Notes: generated by a model from the letters alone, not told the origin. Positions 35,148 through 44,279 are shown, counted from the first letter of the stretch. The stretch: 64,000 nucleotides of DNA from Hymenobacter glacieicola (GCF_014640315.1 NZ_BMGS01000001.1:645648-709647); one strand, 5' to 3'. Numbers and translations are program-made.

Positions 35148-36080
35148 TTGTCTTCCCGCCCCCAGGTTCAGAAACTCGCTACCCTTACCGGTCACCGCGA
35201 CTGTGTGTACGCCCTAGCCGGCACCACCGGGCAGGAAACGTTTTACTCGGCGGGAGCGGATGGAATGGTAGCGGCCTGGAGCAGCGCGGCGCCGGCGCGC
35301 GACGGCGAGCTGGTGGCGAAGGTGGAAAATTCAGTGTATGCCCTGCTGCACCTGCCGGCGCGCAATCTGCTGGTGCTCGGCCATAACTTCCAGGGTGTGC
35401 AGGTTATTGACCTAGGCGAGAAAAAGCTGGTGTTTGCCACGGCCCTACCCGCGGCGGCCATCTTCGACCTGATCTATTCCGCGCGGCGACAGCGCCTGTA
35501 CGTAGCCCTCGGCGACGGCACGCTGGCGGTGTTAAGCGCCGCCGACTTTAAAGTCGAGGCCCTGGTGCGGCTGTCCGAGAAAAGCCTGCGGTGCCTGGTC
35601 CTGCACGAGGAGCGGGGCGAGCTGGCCGTGGGCGGCTCCGATTGGCTGGTACGGGTGCTGGATGTGGATTCCTTGCACGTAAAGCACGTTATTCAGGGGG
35701 CCACTAACTCCGTATTCACGGCCGCGTACTCGCCCGACGGGTGCTACCTGCTTACGGCTGGCCGCGACGCGCACCTGCGCATCTGGGACGTAGCGGCCGG
35801 CTACCAGGAGCACCGCAGCATTGTGGCCCACCTGTTTACCATCAACCACCTGGCTTTTTCGCCTGACGCGGCCGTGCTGGCTACCTGCAGCATGGACAAG
35901 AGCATCAAGCTCTGGGACGCCCGCTCCTGGGAGCTGCTGCGCGTAGTCGACCGGGCCCGGCACGCGGGCCACGGCACCTCCGTAAACAAGTTGTTTTGGC
36001 CGGGAAGGCAGAATAGGCTAGTTTCGTGTAGCGACGACCGCAGCCTTGCGGTGTGGGAGCTGTCGGGAGAAAGAAGCTAG
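35148..36080 (+). CDS. WD40 repeat beta-propeller protein
   Basis: A 310-residue cytosolic WD40 protein of about seven blades. Clear repeats include LTGHRDCVYALAG, SVFTAAYSPDGCYLLTAGRDAHLRIWDV (about 185-212), TINHLAFSPDAAVLATCSMDKSIKLWD and the last blade NKLFWPGRQNRLVSCSDDRSLAVWEL. The start is TTG, because the first in-frame ATG would remove the first blade strand. It is likely a scaffold for protein complexes, and the partner is unknown. A DivIVA-like gene follows after 115 bases. Confidence 0.9.
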   Translation: MSSRPQVQKLATLTGHRDCVYALAGTTGQETFYSAGADGMVAAWSSAAPARDGELVAKVENSVYALLHLPARNLLVLGHNFQGVQVIDLGEKKLVFATALPAAAIFDLIYSARRQRLYVALGDGTLAVLSAADFKVEALVRLSEKSLRCLVLHEERGELAVGGSDWLVRVLDVDSLHVKHVIQGATNSVFTAAYSPDGCYLLTAGRDAHLRIWDVAAGYQEHRSIVAHLFTINHLAFSPDAAVLATCSMDKSIKLWDARSWELLRVVDRARHAGHGTSVNKLFWPGRQNRLVSCSDDRSLAVWELSGERS

Positions 36081-36195
36081 AAGTTAGGAGCTAAGAGCAG
36101 AAGGAAGAGAATACTTAGAACGGTTTCTTCCGCGCCAGCCTGATTACTACCGTTCTTTCTTCTAGCTCCCAGCTTCTCACTCCTAGCTTCTGAAA
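36081..36195. repeat. Spacer built of GAAGCTAGGAG-like words in both orientations
   Basis: The left end carries AGAAGCTAGAAGTTAGGAGC and the right end carries the complementary words TTCTAGCTCCCAGCTTCTCA and CTCCTAGCTTCT. The two ends can pair. It is a short simple-sequence spacer and no gene is present. Confidence 0.5.
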
Positions 36196-37221
36196 ATGAA
36201 AATTACCGCCCTCGATATTCGGCAGAAAACCTTTGAAAAAGCCTTTCGGGGATTAGACAAGGATGAAGTACAGGCCTTTTTGCTGACGCTTTCCCAGCAG
36301 TGGGAGCGGATGGGCGACGAAAACCGGGAGCTGCGCCTCAAGCTCGACCACGCCACCCAGGAAGTGCAGAAAATGCGCGAGGTAGAAACCAGCCTGTACC
36401 GCACCCTGAAAACGGCCGAGGATACCGGCAACAGCATCACGGAGCAGGCCCAGCGCGACGCCCAGCTGCGCATCCGCGAAGCCCAGCTCCAGGCCGAGCA
36501 GCTGCTGGCCGATGCCCGCCAGAAGTCGCGCGCGGTGGTAGAAGACGCTTATCAGCAGGCTGAGCGCACGGTGGCCGAAATGCAGAAGGAGGTAAGCGGC
36601 CTGGGCCAGGAGTGCCAGCGGCTGGAAAGCCTGCTCGATGGGCTGACCCGCGACCTGCACACGCTGGCTTCCGATGCCCTGGATAAGGTAGAAAAAGCCC
36701 GCAATCGGCCGAAAGCCAGCACGGCGGCCATCCTTTCGCGCGCTGCGAGCGTAAAAGTGAACCGTACCCGCTCCGCGGACGATTCACCTCAACCTGACTC
36801 TCGCATGCACGTTTCCACTGCTTCTACTTCTTCCGCTGCTGCCGTTACCGGCGGGTCGGCTGCCTCTCTGGGGGGCGCGGTAGCGCCGGCTGAGCGTCCG
36901 GCTACCACTGGCTACAACCCCAAACCCGGCCAGCAGCCCGACCCCGGTGCCCCGGCCCAGCAGCCCGGCCCCGAAATTGAGCGTCCCGGCAGCCCCGGCG
37001 AAAACCCCGGCATCTCGCCCGCGCCCCACGTCGACCCGCCCGGCCCTACCCACGTACCGGAGCCCGACGCCCCGCGTGTGGAGCCGCCCGCGCCCGACAT
37101 TCAGCCCATTGGCCCCAGCCACCCCGAAATCAACCAGCCCGCTCCCGTCACGCATCCTGGGCAGCCAAGCTTTGCTACGGCGGCTTCCCTGGGCGAAAAG
37201 TCGTTTTTTGACGAGCTGTAA
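36196..37221 (+). CDS. DivIVA-domain coiled-coil protein with Pro-rich tail
   Basis: A 341-residue protein. The N-terminus fits the DivIVA pattern (MKITALDIRQKTFEKAFRG, LDKDEVQAFLLTLS, about 1-33). A coiled coil follows to about residue 160, where QAQRDAQLRIREAQLQAEQ is typical of DivIVA/SepIVA-type proteins. A Ser/Ala linker leads to a Pro/Gly/Ala-rich tail (about 235-320), ending in KSFFDEL. In Gram-positives the family marks curved membrane; in Bacteroidota its role is unknown. The hydrophobic Phe in FRGLDKDE would be the membrane-contact site. A terminator follows. Confidence 0.9.
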   Translation: MKITALDIRQKTFEKAFRGLDKDEVQAFLLTLSQQWERMGDENRELRLKLDHATQEVQKMREVETSLYRTLKTAEDTGNSITEQAQRDAQLRIREAQLQAEQLLADARQKSRAVVEDAYQQAERTVAEMQKEVSGLGQECQRLESLLDGLTRDLHTLASDALDKVEKARNRPKASTAAILSRAASVKVNRTRSADDSPQPDSRMHVSTASTSSAAAVTGGSAASLGGAVAPAERPATTGYNPKPGQQPDPGAPAQQPGPEIERPGSPGENPGISPAPHVDPPGPTHVPEPDAPRVEPPAPDIQPIGPSHPEINQPAPVTHPGQPSFATAASLGEKSFFDEL

Positions 37222-37247
37222 GCTGACCGCACCACCTGTTAGCCTAG

Positions 37248-37284
37248 CACGAAGCCTGCCTTTCGGGGCGGGCTTCGGTGTTTT
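37248..37284 (+). terminator. Terminator after the DivIVA-like gene
   Basis: GAAGCCTGCC and GGGCGGGCTTC pair around TTTCG, followed by a T-containing stretch, 26 bases past the stop. Confidence 0.7.
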
Positions 37285-37355
37285 GGAGCCGGAAGCGCAA
37301 GCAGAGCCGAGGCCGGTAGCCCTCAACATCATTTCACTACTCACCACCTCACCAC

Positions 37356-37712
37356 ATGGGCCAGATTGCACTGGAAGGCATGGAGTTTTTTGCCTTTCAC
37401 GGATACTACGACGAAGAGCAGAAGATTGGCAACAAGTACGGCGTTGACCTCTACATCGACACGGACCTGCACGCGGCCGGCGCTTCGGACCAGCTGCGGG
37501 AAACCGTGAATTACGAAGTGCTCTACCGGGTAGTGGCCGAGGAAATGAGCGCCCCGGCTCGGCTCTTGGAGCACCTGGGCCACCGGGTACTCGACCGGGT
37601 GCTGGAAGAGTTTCCCTACGTTGATGGGGTGCGGGTCAGCGTCTCGAAGTTTAATCCGCCCTTGGGAGGCATCTGCCACCGGGCCCGCATCACGCTGGAG
37701 CGCCGCCGTTAG
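37356..37712 (+). CDS. folB: Dihydroneopterin aldolase
   Basis: It cleaves 7,8-dihydroneopterin to 6-hydroxymethyl-dihydropterin and glycolaldehyde in folate synthesis. The 118 residues are of normal length. Motifs: LEGMEFFAFHGYYDEEQKIGNKY (Glu about 21), TVNYEVLYRVV, LLEHLGHRVLDRVL and VSVSKFNPPLGG with the catalytic Lys (about 100). It acts downstream of FolE (7864-8550) but is not linked to it. A terminator follows at 37734. Confidence 0.95.
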   Translation: MGQIALEGMEFFAFHGYYDEEQKIGNKYGVDLYIDTDLHAAGASDQLRETVNYEVLYRVVAEEMSAPARLLEHLGHRVLDRVLEEFPYVDGVRVSVSKFNPPLGGICHRARITLERRR

Positions 37713-37733
37713 CCGGCCGCTCACTTAGCCAAG

Positions 37734-37764
37734 AAACCAGCCCTAAACGGCTGGTTTTCTTTTT
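37734..37764 (+). terminator. Terminator after folB
   Basis: AAACCAGCC and GGCTGGTTT pair around CTAAAC, followed by a T-rich stretch. Confidence 0.8.
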
Positions 37765-37776
37765 GCTGAAATATTA

Positions 37777-37850
37777 TACGAAAAAAATCGTAGATTAAAC
37801 TTGTATCTACGACGTGCTTCGTATATGTTTGGCCTACGAATTAGTTCGTA
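37777..37850. promoter_or_regulatory. Cluster of BlaI-type operator candidates
   Basis: TTCGTA or its complement occurs repeatedly upstream of the BlaI-like gene. TCGTAGAT (37788-37795) and ATCTACGA (37805-37812) form a perfect 8-bp inverted repeat with 9-base spacing. TTCGTA (37818-37823) and TACGAA (37835-37840) form a second. TACGA (37777-37781) and TTCGTA (37845-37850) add half-sites. The region is AT-rich and would place the repressor on its own promoter. Confidence 0.65.
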
Positions 37851-37948
37851 ATATCAGTCCGGCCACGTTCCTGCGCGTAGGAGCCGCTGCCGGGCTCCGG
37901 CGGGCCCTGGGCCCGGTATTTTTCCTAGTACCGCTTTTCATTATTGCC

Positions 37949-38368
37949 ATGAGTAAATCACCCCTTCCCAAACCTACTGAATCGGAGCTGGAAATCCTGC
38001 AAGTGCTCTGGCAGCACGGGCCGAGCACCGTCCGGTTCGTGAACGATGAGCTGAGCCAGAAGCGCGACGTGGGCTATACCACCACGCTTAAGCTGCTCCA
38101 GCTCATGCTCGACAAGGGCCTGGTGCTGCGCGACGACGACAGCAAAACCCACGTGTACCGCGCCGCCGTGCGCGAGGAAGAAACCCAAGGCTTGCTACTC
38201 GATAAGTTCGTGGAATCGGCCTTCGGCGGCTCGGCCATGAAGCTGGTGATGCAGGCCCTGGGCAACCGCCGCACTTCCCGCGAGGAGCTGGCCCAAATCC
38301 GGCGCCTGCTCAACGACATCGAAATTCAGAACGACACTACCCCACCTTCAACCGACGACGCCCGATGA
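37949..38368 (+). CDS. BlaI/MecI/CopY-family transcriptional repressor
   Basis: A 139-residue winged-helix repressor: PTESELEILQVLWQHGPSTVRFVNDELSQ (about 8-36), then VGYTTTLKLLQLMLDKGLV (recognition helix, about 41-59). The C-terminal dimerisation helix carries EETQGLLLDKFVESAFGGSAMKLVMQAL. The start ATG 37949 gives the standard family length; the longer frame adds 45 unrelated residues. It overlaps the M56 gene by four bases (ATGA), typical of the BlaI-BlaR1 arrangement. It would bind the operator cluster at 37777-37850 and be inactivated by proteolysis. Confidence 0.93.
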   Translation: MSKSPLPKPTESELEILQVLWQHGPSTVRFVNDELSQKRDVGYTTTLKLLQLMLDKGLVLRDDDSKTHVYRAAVREEETQGLLLDKFVESAFGGSAMKLVMQALGNRRTSREELAQIRRLLNDIEIQNDTTPPSTDDAR

Positions 38369-41142
38369 ACTGGCTTGAACAACTGCTGCCGCCCGCGCTG
38401 GTACGCGCCCTGGGCTGGACCTTAGTACACTCCTTGTGGCAGGGTGCCGTGGTGGCCCTGGCCCTGGCCGGCCTGCTGCTGCTGTTGCGCCAGCACAGCG
38501 CCGAGGTGCGCTACCGCACGGCCACCCTGGGCTTGCTGGTGCTCCTGCTGCTGGCCGGCGTCACCTTCGGCCGCTACTACACTGCCGCTACCCCCGCTCC
38601 GGACGCAGCAGTTGCGGGCGACATGGCCGGAGATGAAGCCGCGCTGAGCGCCGACGGACTAGTATCAGCAGCAACGACTGCACCGCAGGCGGCTGAAGTC
38701 GGTGGCACGGGCGCGGCGTCGGCAGTGGTTCTGACCACCGGGGTTCCGCGTGGGTTGCAGGTCTGGCTTACGTATTTCGACCAGAATATTCCGGCCCTGG
38801 TGGCGCTGTGGCTGCTGGGTTTGCTGGCCATGACGCTCCGCCTGCTGGGTGGGCTGGCCTACGTGCAGCGCCTGCGCCGCTACCGGGTGCAGCCCCTGGG
38901 CCAGGAGTGGCAGGAGCGCCTGGCCGCGCTAGCTAGCCGTGCTGGCTTGCAGCAACCGGTGGAGCTGCTGGAGTCGGCTTTAGTGCGGGTGCCGGTGGTA
39001 GTGGGCCACCTGCGGCCCGTGGTGCTGCTGCCCCTGGGCACTGTTACGGGCCTGAGCACGGCGTATCTGGAAGCTATTCTGGCCCACGAGCTGGCCCACG
39101 TGCAGCGCCGCGACTACCTGATGAACCTGCTGCAATCCGTGGCCGAAATCTTGTTCTTTTACCACCCAGCGGTGTGGTTTATCACGGCCTGCCTGCGCAC
39201 CGAGCGCGAAAACTGCTGCGACGATGCCGCTACGGCCCTGGTAGGTGGCAACCCGCTGACGGTGGCCCGCGCCTTAGCCGCTTTGGCCGAGCTGAGCGTA
39301 GCACCCGAGCCAGGTAATCAGTTAGCCCTGTCGGCCCTGGGGCCCGATGGCTCGGTGCTGAGCCGGATTCGGCGGCTGGTGCAAGGCCGCACGGCCCCTA
39401 CTTTTTCCGAGGGATTCTTGGCGGCTTGCGTGGTGCTGGGCGGTCTGGTGCTGCTGACTTCGGCCGTGGCCCTGGCTGATCCGCGCCCGGCTGCCGGCGC
39501 TGACTCGGATGGGGGCAGCCTCGCGCGCCTACCGTTTCTGGATGCCGCCGCCGATACTACCCGCAAGAAGAGAGAAGTACCCAGTGAGTTTGTGATTCCG
39601 GAGGCGGAGTTGCTCAAGCCCATGCCGTTGCGTGAGGAGGTTGCCGCCGAAGCGTCGGTGGCCGTGGCGCAAGAAATGGACGTAGCCGTTGAAATTCCGG
39701 AGGTGCCGGCCGCGCCGCTAGCCTTCGCCAGTGCTCAAGACGACGATGACGACGATAAAGGCAAGAAGCGTCGTAAGCGCACCCAGCAGGTGGTAGTGGT
39801 GCAGGAGCCGCGCCGGGGCCGCCCGGGCACGGTCGTTATTGAGAAAGACAAGAAAGGCCGCATCACCAACCTAACCGTCGATGGCGAGCAGGTGGATACC
39901 GGCTCTACCAGCAAGAAAAAAAGCAAAGGCACTGCCCGCCAGGTAGAAGTGATTCGGGTACCCGCCCACGGCGGCAACTGGAGCAACAACTTTCGCTTCG
40001 ACGACAACTTTACCCGGTCCTTTAAGCTGCGCTCCAACGGCGAATCGGGGCAACACTTCACCTTCCGCGGACCCGACGCGGGGGAGGTAATCCGGCTGCG
40101 GCGTGATGCCGAGCGGATTTCGGCCGACGCCCGCCGGATGTTGCGCGAAAACCCCCAGTGGCGCGTGGAAATAGACCGCAGCCGCGACTTCTGGTCCGAC
40201 GACCACGCCCAGGCGCGGGTGCGGGCGCTACAGGGCGCCGAGCGTTCCTTGCAACACACGCTGCGGGATGCTGACCTCAGCGCCGAGCAGCGCCGGCAGG
40301 TGAGCGAGCAGCTGGTACTAATTCAGAAGCAGCGCCAGGACGCCCGCGAAGACTTGCGCCAGGAGCTGGCCGAAGGCCGCTCCTTATCCGGTGGCGCTGA
40401 GCAGCGGGCGGAGGAAGCCGCTGACCGGGCCCGGGAAGCAGAAATGCGCCGCCACGAGGCCGAAATGCGCCGCCTGGACGGGGAGATGCGCCGCCATGAA
40501 TCCGACATGCGCCGGCACGAGTCGGAAATGCGCCGGATTGAATCGGAGGGCCGCCGCCGGGAAAGCAACGAGACGGAAGAAGCCCTGCGTCGCGAGCTGC
40601 GCAAAGACGGCCTGATCAAGGACGAAAACAACTTCCAGTTCAGCCTCAATACCACGAGCCTCACAGTGAACGGCAAAAAACAGTCAGCCGCTCTGCGCGA
40701 CAAGTACCTGGCGCTGGTAGAAAAGCAAACCGGCCGCAAGCTGGGCCCGAAAAGCACGTTCGGCATCAACCGCCAGATTTCCAGCAATACCACCGTTCAG
40801 GGTCAGGTAGCGCCGCCGCGCCCCCCTCGGGCTCCCCGGGCCCCGCTGGCTCCATCGGCTCCGTCGGTTCCGGCGCCGCCCGCCCCGAACGCGCCCCTGC
40901 CGCCCGCTCCGCCCAAAGCTCCCAGCGCCAACTCCGATGAGGTGCGCGCCGAGCTGCGCAAAGACGGGCTGCTGGGCGCTACGGAGAAGGCTTATCAGTT
41001 GCAGCTCAACGAATCAGGCCTAACGGTAAACGGGCAAAAACAGTCGGCTGAGCTGGCCGAAAAGTACCGTCGCCTGCTGGACGTGCCCGCCAGCAACGGG
41101 GGTAAAACGCGCAGCAATATTCAAATTTCGGTGAGTGAATAA
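38365..41142 (+). CDS. M56-family metallopeptidase (BlaR1-like) with duplicated C-terminal domain
   Basis: A 925-residue membrane-embedded protease that would cleave or inactivate the co-encoded BlaI-like repressor on receiving an envelope signal. Several helices span about residues 12-65 and 135-165. The zinc motif AHELAHVQRRDYL has H241, E242 and H245, and a further helix follows at about 350-370. The rest is exposed. It has an acidic-to-basic stretch DDDDDDKGKKRRKR (about 459-472), a helical region with about six copies of a seven-residue EMRRHES-like unit (about 694-733), and two copies of a domain beginning RELRKDGL (about 742-813 and 863-922). A Pro/Ala-rich linker separates the two. 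No penicillin-binding domain is present. Confidence 0.92.
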   Translation: MNWLEQLLPPALVRALGWTLVHSLWQGAVVALALAGLLLLLRQHSAEVRYRTATLGLLVLLLLAGVTFGRYYTAATPAPDAAVAGDMAGDEAALSADGLVSAATTAPQAAEVGGTGAASAVVLTTGVPRGLQVWLTYFDQNIPALVALWLLGLLAMTLRLLGGLAYVQRLRRYRVQPLGQEWQERLAALASRAGLQQPVELLESALVRVPVVVGHLRPVVLLPLGTVTGLSTAYLEAILAHELAHVQRRDYLMNLLQSVAEILFFYHPAVWFITACLRTERENCCDDAATALVGGNPLTVARALAALAELSVAPEPGNQLALSALGPDGSVLSRIRRLVQGRTAPTFSEGFLAACVVLGGLVLLTSAVALADPRPAAGADSDGGSLARLPFLDAAADTTRKKREVPSEFVIPEAELLKPMPLREEVAAEASVAVAQEMDVAVEIPEVPAAPLAFASAQDDDDDDKGKKRRKRTQQVVVVQEPRRGRPGTVVIEKDKKGRITNLTVDGEQVDTGSTSKKKSKGTARQVEVIRVPAHGGNWSNNFRFDDNFTRSFKLRSNGESGQHFTFRGPDAGEVIRLRRDAERISADARRMLRENPQWRVEIDRSRDFWSDDHAQARVRALQGAERSLQHTLRDADLSAEQRRQVSEQLVLIQKQRQDAREDLRQELAEGRSLSGGAEQRAEEAADRAREAEMRRHEAEMRRLDGEMRRHESDMRRHESEMRRIESEGRRRESNETEEALRRELRKDGLIKDENNFQFSLNTTSLTVNGKKQSAALRDKYLALVEKQTGRKLGPKSTFGINRQISSNTTVQGQVAPPRPPRAPRAPLAPSAPSVPAPPAPNAPLPPAPPKAPSANSDEVRAELRKDGLLGATEKAYQLQLNESGLTVNGQKQSAELAEKYRRLLDVPASNGGKTRSNIQISVSE

Positions 41143-41159
41143 GTAAACCAACAATGCCT

Positions 41160-41192
41160 CCGGCCGCCGCTGCAACGGCGGCCGGTTTTTTT
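41160..41192 (+). terminator. Terminator after the M56 gene
   Basis: CCGGCCGCC and GGCGGCCGG pair around GCTGCAAC, followed by seven T. Confidence 0.9.
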
Positions 41193-41376
41193 ATAGCCGA
41201 TTCTGAATACAACGAGGCAACGGTTCCGGGCTGCTCCGCATCTATTGCAGCATTCCGCCGGCCTGCCCGGCCCCGTTACTTCGTCCTGACGCCGCTTACC
41301 CCCAGCCGGTCGTCGGGTGTTTTGCCCACCCCGTCACCCTACCCGCTTGTCTTATTTTTACTCCCGCCTTCGCGCC

Positions 41377-43995
41377 GTGAATTGCTGCCGTGTGTTCCTG
41401 CTGGCTTGCCTGCTATTGGTCTGTGGCGTTGCGCAAGCCCAAACCCCAACTCCTCCCACGGCCGCTACCGTAGCCACGGCTGCGGCCACGCCGGCCCCCA
41501 AGCGCCAGCTGCAGGCCGTGCGCATTACGGAGGCCATTAAGCTCGACGGCGTGCTCGACGAAGCCATTTGGCAGCAGGCGCCTATTGCCACGGATTTCAT
41601 ACAGAACCGGCCCAACCCGGGCGTGCCGGAAAAGCAGAAAACGGAAGTACGCATACTCTACGATGACGCCAACCTCTACATCGGGGCCGTGATGCACGAT
41701 GTGGCCCAGGACTCTATCATGCGGGAGCTTTCCCCGCGCGACGACGCCGGCAACACGGACTTCTTCGGCGTATTTCTGGATACCTACCACGATAAAATCA
41801 ACGGCTACGGCTTTATCGTGACGACGGGCGGCGTGCAGATGGACTCGCGCTACTCCCCGGCCGGGGGCGAGGATTTCAACTGGAACGCCGTGTGGGACGC
41901 GCGCACCAGCATGCGCGGCACCGATTGGGTGACCGAAATGCGCATTCCCTACTCGGCCATTCGCTTCAGCAACGCCCAGGAGCAGCTCTGGGGCCTGAAT
42001 TTTATGCGCCGCCGCAAGCGCGACAACCAGGATTTCTTCTGGAACGAGGTGAAGCCCGCCGTGGATGGCTTCGTGAACCAGTGGGGCGAGCTGCGGGGCC
42101 TGCGCGACATCAAGCCCCCGCTGCGCCTCTCGCTTACGCCCTACGTCTCAGCTTACGTCAACCACTACCCCTACAACGAGCAGGGAACCCGCAACACCAG
42201 TACCAGCTTCAACGGCGGAGCCGACGTGAAGTGGGGCATCAACGAAAGCTTCACGCTGGACGCTACCTTGGTGCCCGACTTCGGGCAAGTGCAGAGCGAC
42301 AACCAGGTGCTCAACTTGTCGCCTTTTGAGGTGCAGTTTCAGGAAAACCGGCAGTTTTTCACCGAAGGCACGGAGCTGTTCAACAAGGGCAACCTGTTCT
42401 ATTCCCGCCGCGTGGGGGCTACGCCCATTGGGTTTGGCAGCGTGGGCGGGCAGTTGCGCCCGGGCGAAATGGGCCCGGATGGGCAGCGCCGGCCGGGCGA
42501 GGCCATTGTCAGCAACCCTGGCGTCACGCGCCTGCTCAACGCCACCAAAGTCTCGGGCCGCACCAAGCAGGGGTTGGGTATTGGGGTATTCAATGCCCTG
42601 AGCAACGACGTATACGCCACCGTGCGCGACTCCGCGAACGGGCAGCAGCGGGAGGTGCTCACGCAGCCATTCAGCAACTACAACATCATGGTGCTGGACC
42701 AGAGCCTGAAAAACAACTCCTACGTTTCGCTCATCAACACCAACGTCACGCGCTGGGGTAGCACCTACGATGCCAACGTGACGGGCGGGCTGTTTCGCTT
42801 TGCCAACAAGAAAAACGCCTACGCCATTGACGGGCGGCTGGTGTACTCGCGGCGGCGCGGCAACGTGTTTAATTCCGAGCAAGCTATTGACGACCAGGAC
42901 GGCTACAAGTACCAGATTGGCATCAGCAAAATCAGCGGCAACTTTACCTGGCAGGTAGGGCAGGGCATTGAGTCCGATAAGTACAACCCGAACGATTTGG
43001 GCATCCTGTTCGGCAACAACAACATCAGCCAGTACGTCAACTTCAGCTACAACAAGTACAAGCCCTTCTGGAAAGTCAATAACTTCTACAGCTGGTACAG
43101 CCTCAACCACTCGCTGCTCTACAAGCCCACGCGCTACCAGAACGCCAACATTGCGGCCGGCTTCAACACCACGTTTACCAAGAGCTTCCTGACGGTAGGA
43201 GCCAACTTCGACGCCAACCCCGTTACCCACGACTACTACGAGCCGCGCCAGTACCCGCTGGGCGACTATTACGTGCGTGTGCCGGCCAATGCCAACTTGG
43301 GCGGTTTTGCCTCCTCGGACTACCGCAAGAAGCTGGCCTGGGACGTGAATGCCGGGGTGCGCTGGTACGCCCAGGATGAGCGCCTCGTGCGCCCCCGCCG
43401 CATGGGCTACGGCTGGGCCATTTCGCCCCGCTACCGGGTTAATAACCAGCTGAATTTTCGCTATTCCCTCGACTGGAACCTGCGCCAAAACCAGATCGGC
43501 TACGTGAATGGCGACCTGAATACCAGCCTGCCCGACGACGCTGACTTCCGCCGCAACTACCCCACCGACGTGCTGCTGGGCCGCCGCCGGGTGCTCACGG
43601 TTACGAACACCCTGTCGGGAGCCTACACCTTCAACAACCGCATGTCGTTTACCATCCGCATGCGGCACTACACCAGCACCGTGAACTACCGCGACTTCGC
43701 CCGCCTGGGCCCCAACGGGCAGGAAACGCTAGTAGACTACCGCCGCAACCGCGACAATACGTTTAACGCCTTCAACGTGGATGCGGTGTACTCCTGGTGG
43801 TTTGCGCCCGGTTCTCAGGTAAGCATCGTCTGGAAAAACGCCAGCTCCAGCTTCCTGGAGGCCAACGAGGCTACTCCGCTCTACTTCAACAACCTGAACA
43901 ACACCATCAATACCCCGCACAACAACAACGTGTCCATCAAAATCCTTTACTACCTGGATTACCTGATGCTCAAGCGTTTGGGCTCCAAGTCCTGA
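41377..43995 (+). CDS. DUF5916 family outer-membrane protein with CBM9-like domain
   Basis: An 872-residue secreted protein. Signal peptide: NCCRVFLLACLLLVCGVAQAQ. A carbohydrate-binding family 9-like domain (about 45-230) has AIKLDGVLDEAIWQQAP, LYIGAVMHD, DFFGVFLDTYHDKINGY and WVTEMRIPYSAIRF. The rest is the DUF5916 barrel (TLDATLVPDFGQVQSDN, NLSPFEVQFQENRQFFTEG, then repeated aromatic strands to the end). It is probably a surface protein; binding or catalysis is unproven. The GTG at 41377 is chosen, since it starts a clean signal peptide; an earlier GTG adds 20 residues. Confidence 0.9.
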   Translation: MNCCRVFLLACLLLVCGVAQAQTPTPPTAATVATAAATPAPKRQLQAVRITEAIKLDGVLDEAIWQQAPIATDFIQNRPNPGVPEKQKTEVRILYDDANLYIGAVMHDVAQDSIMRELSPRDDAGNTDFFGVFLDTYHDKINGYGFIVTTGGVQMDSRYSPAGGEDFNWNAVWDARTSMRGTDWVTEMRIPYSAIRFSNAQEQLWGLNFMRRRKRDNQDFFWNEVKPAVDGFVNQWGELRGLRDIKPPLRLSLTPYVSAYVNHYPYNEQGTRNTSTSFNGGADVKWGINESFTLDATLVPDFGQVQSDNQVLNLSPFEVQFQENRQFFTEGTELFNKGNLFYSRRVGATPIGFGSVGGQLRPGEMGPDGQRRPGEAIVSNPGVTRLLNATKVSGRTKQGLGIGVFNALSNDVYATVRDSANGQQREVLTQPFSNYNIMVLDQSLKNNSYVSLINTNVTRWGSTYDANVTGGLFRFANKKNAYAIDGRLVYSRRRGNVFNSEQAIDDQDGYKYQIGISKISGNFTWQVGQGIESDKYNPNDLGILFGNNNISQYVNFSYNKYKPFWKVNNFYSWYSLNHSLLYKPTRYQNANIAAGFNTTFTKSFLTVGANFDANPVTHDYYEPRQYPLGDYYVRVPANANLGGFASSDYRKKLAWDVNAGVRWYAQDERLVRPRRMGYGWAISPRYRVNNQLNFRYSLDWNLRQNQIGYVNGDLNTSLPDDADFRRNYPTDVLLGRRRVLTVTNTLSGAYTFNNRMSFTIRMRHYTSTVNYRDFARLGPNGQETLVDYRRNRDNTFNAFNVDAVYSWWFAPGSQVSIVWKNASSSFLEANEATPLYFNNLNNTINTPHNNNVSIKILYYLDYLMLKRLGSKS

Positions 43996-44023
43996 TAGTT
44001 CGCTTACCCGATACCTGGCTAAC

Positions 44024-44065
44024 ATCAACAAGGGCCCACTTCCGGCAAGGAGTGGGCCCTTGTTG
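44024..44065 (+). terminator. Terminator after the DUF5916 gene
   Basis: Fifteen-base complementary arms (44026-44040 and 44051-44065, AGGGCCCACT core) around a TCCGGCAAGG loop. The T run is weak. Confidence 0.75.
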
Positions 44066-44279
44066 GTGATAGAACGTTCGGCAAGGGTGTGGCGCGGTCA
44101 GCAAGTGCGTAAACCAGCGCGGGAGACGCCCAGCGCAAGCAGCTGCGTCTGAACAGCCAGAGGTGGTAACTACGGTTCTGTCGGTGCGAAAGGGCGGGTG
44201 GTCGATTCCGATTGGGGAGGCTTCAGGTAGGAAGCAAATTCGGGTACTGAATCACGAAATACTTTAACCTGAGCGCCTT

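Noticed and set aside
38365..41142. Direct classification of the M56 protein as a beta-lactam sensor BlaR1
   Set aside because: The C-terminal penicillin-binding domain with its SxxK motif is not visible; only the peptidase domain and the coupled repressor match.
42148..43668. Long minus-strand frame (506 codons) opposite the DUF5916 gene
   Set aside because: It is a mirror frame of a clear coding gene in GC-rich DNA; the forward protein has recognisable domains and the reverse one does not.
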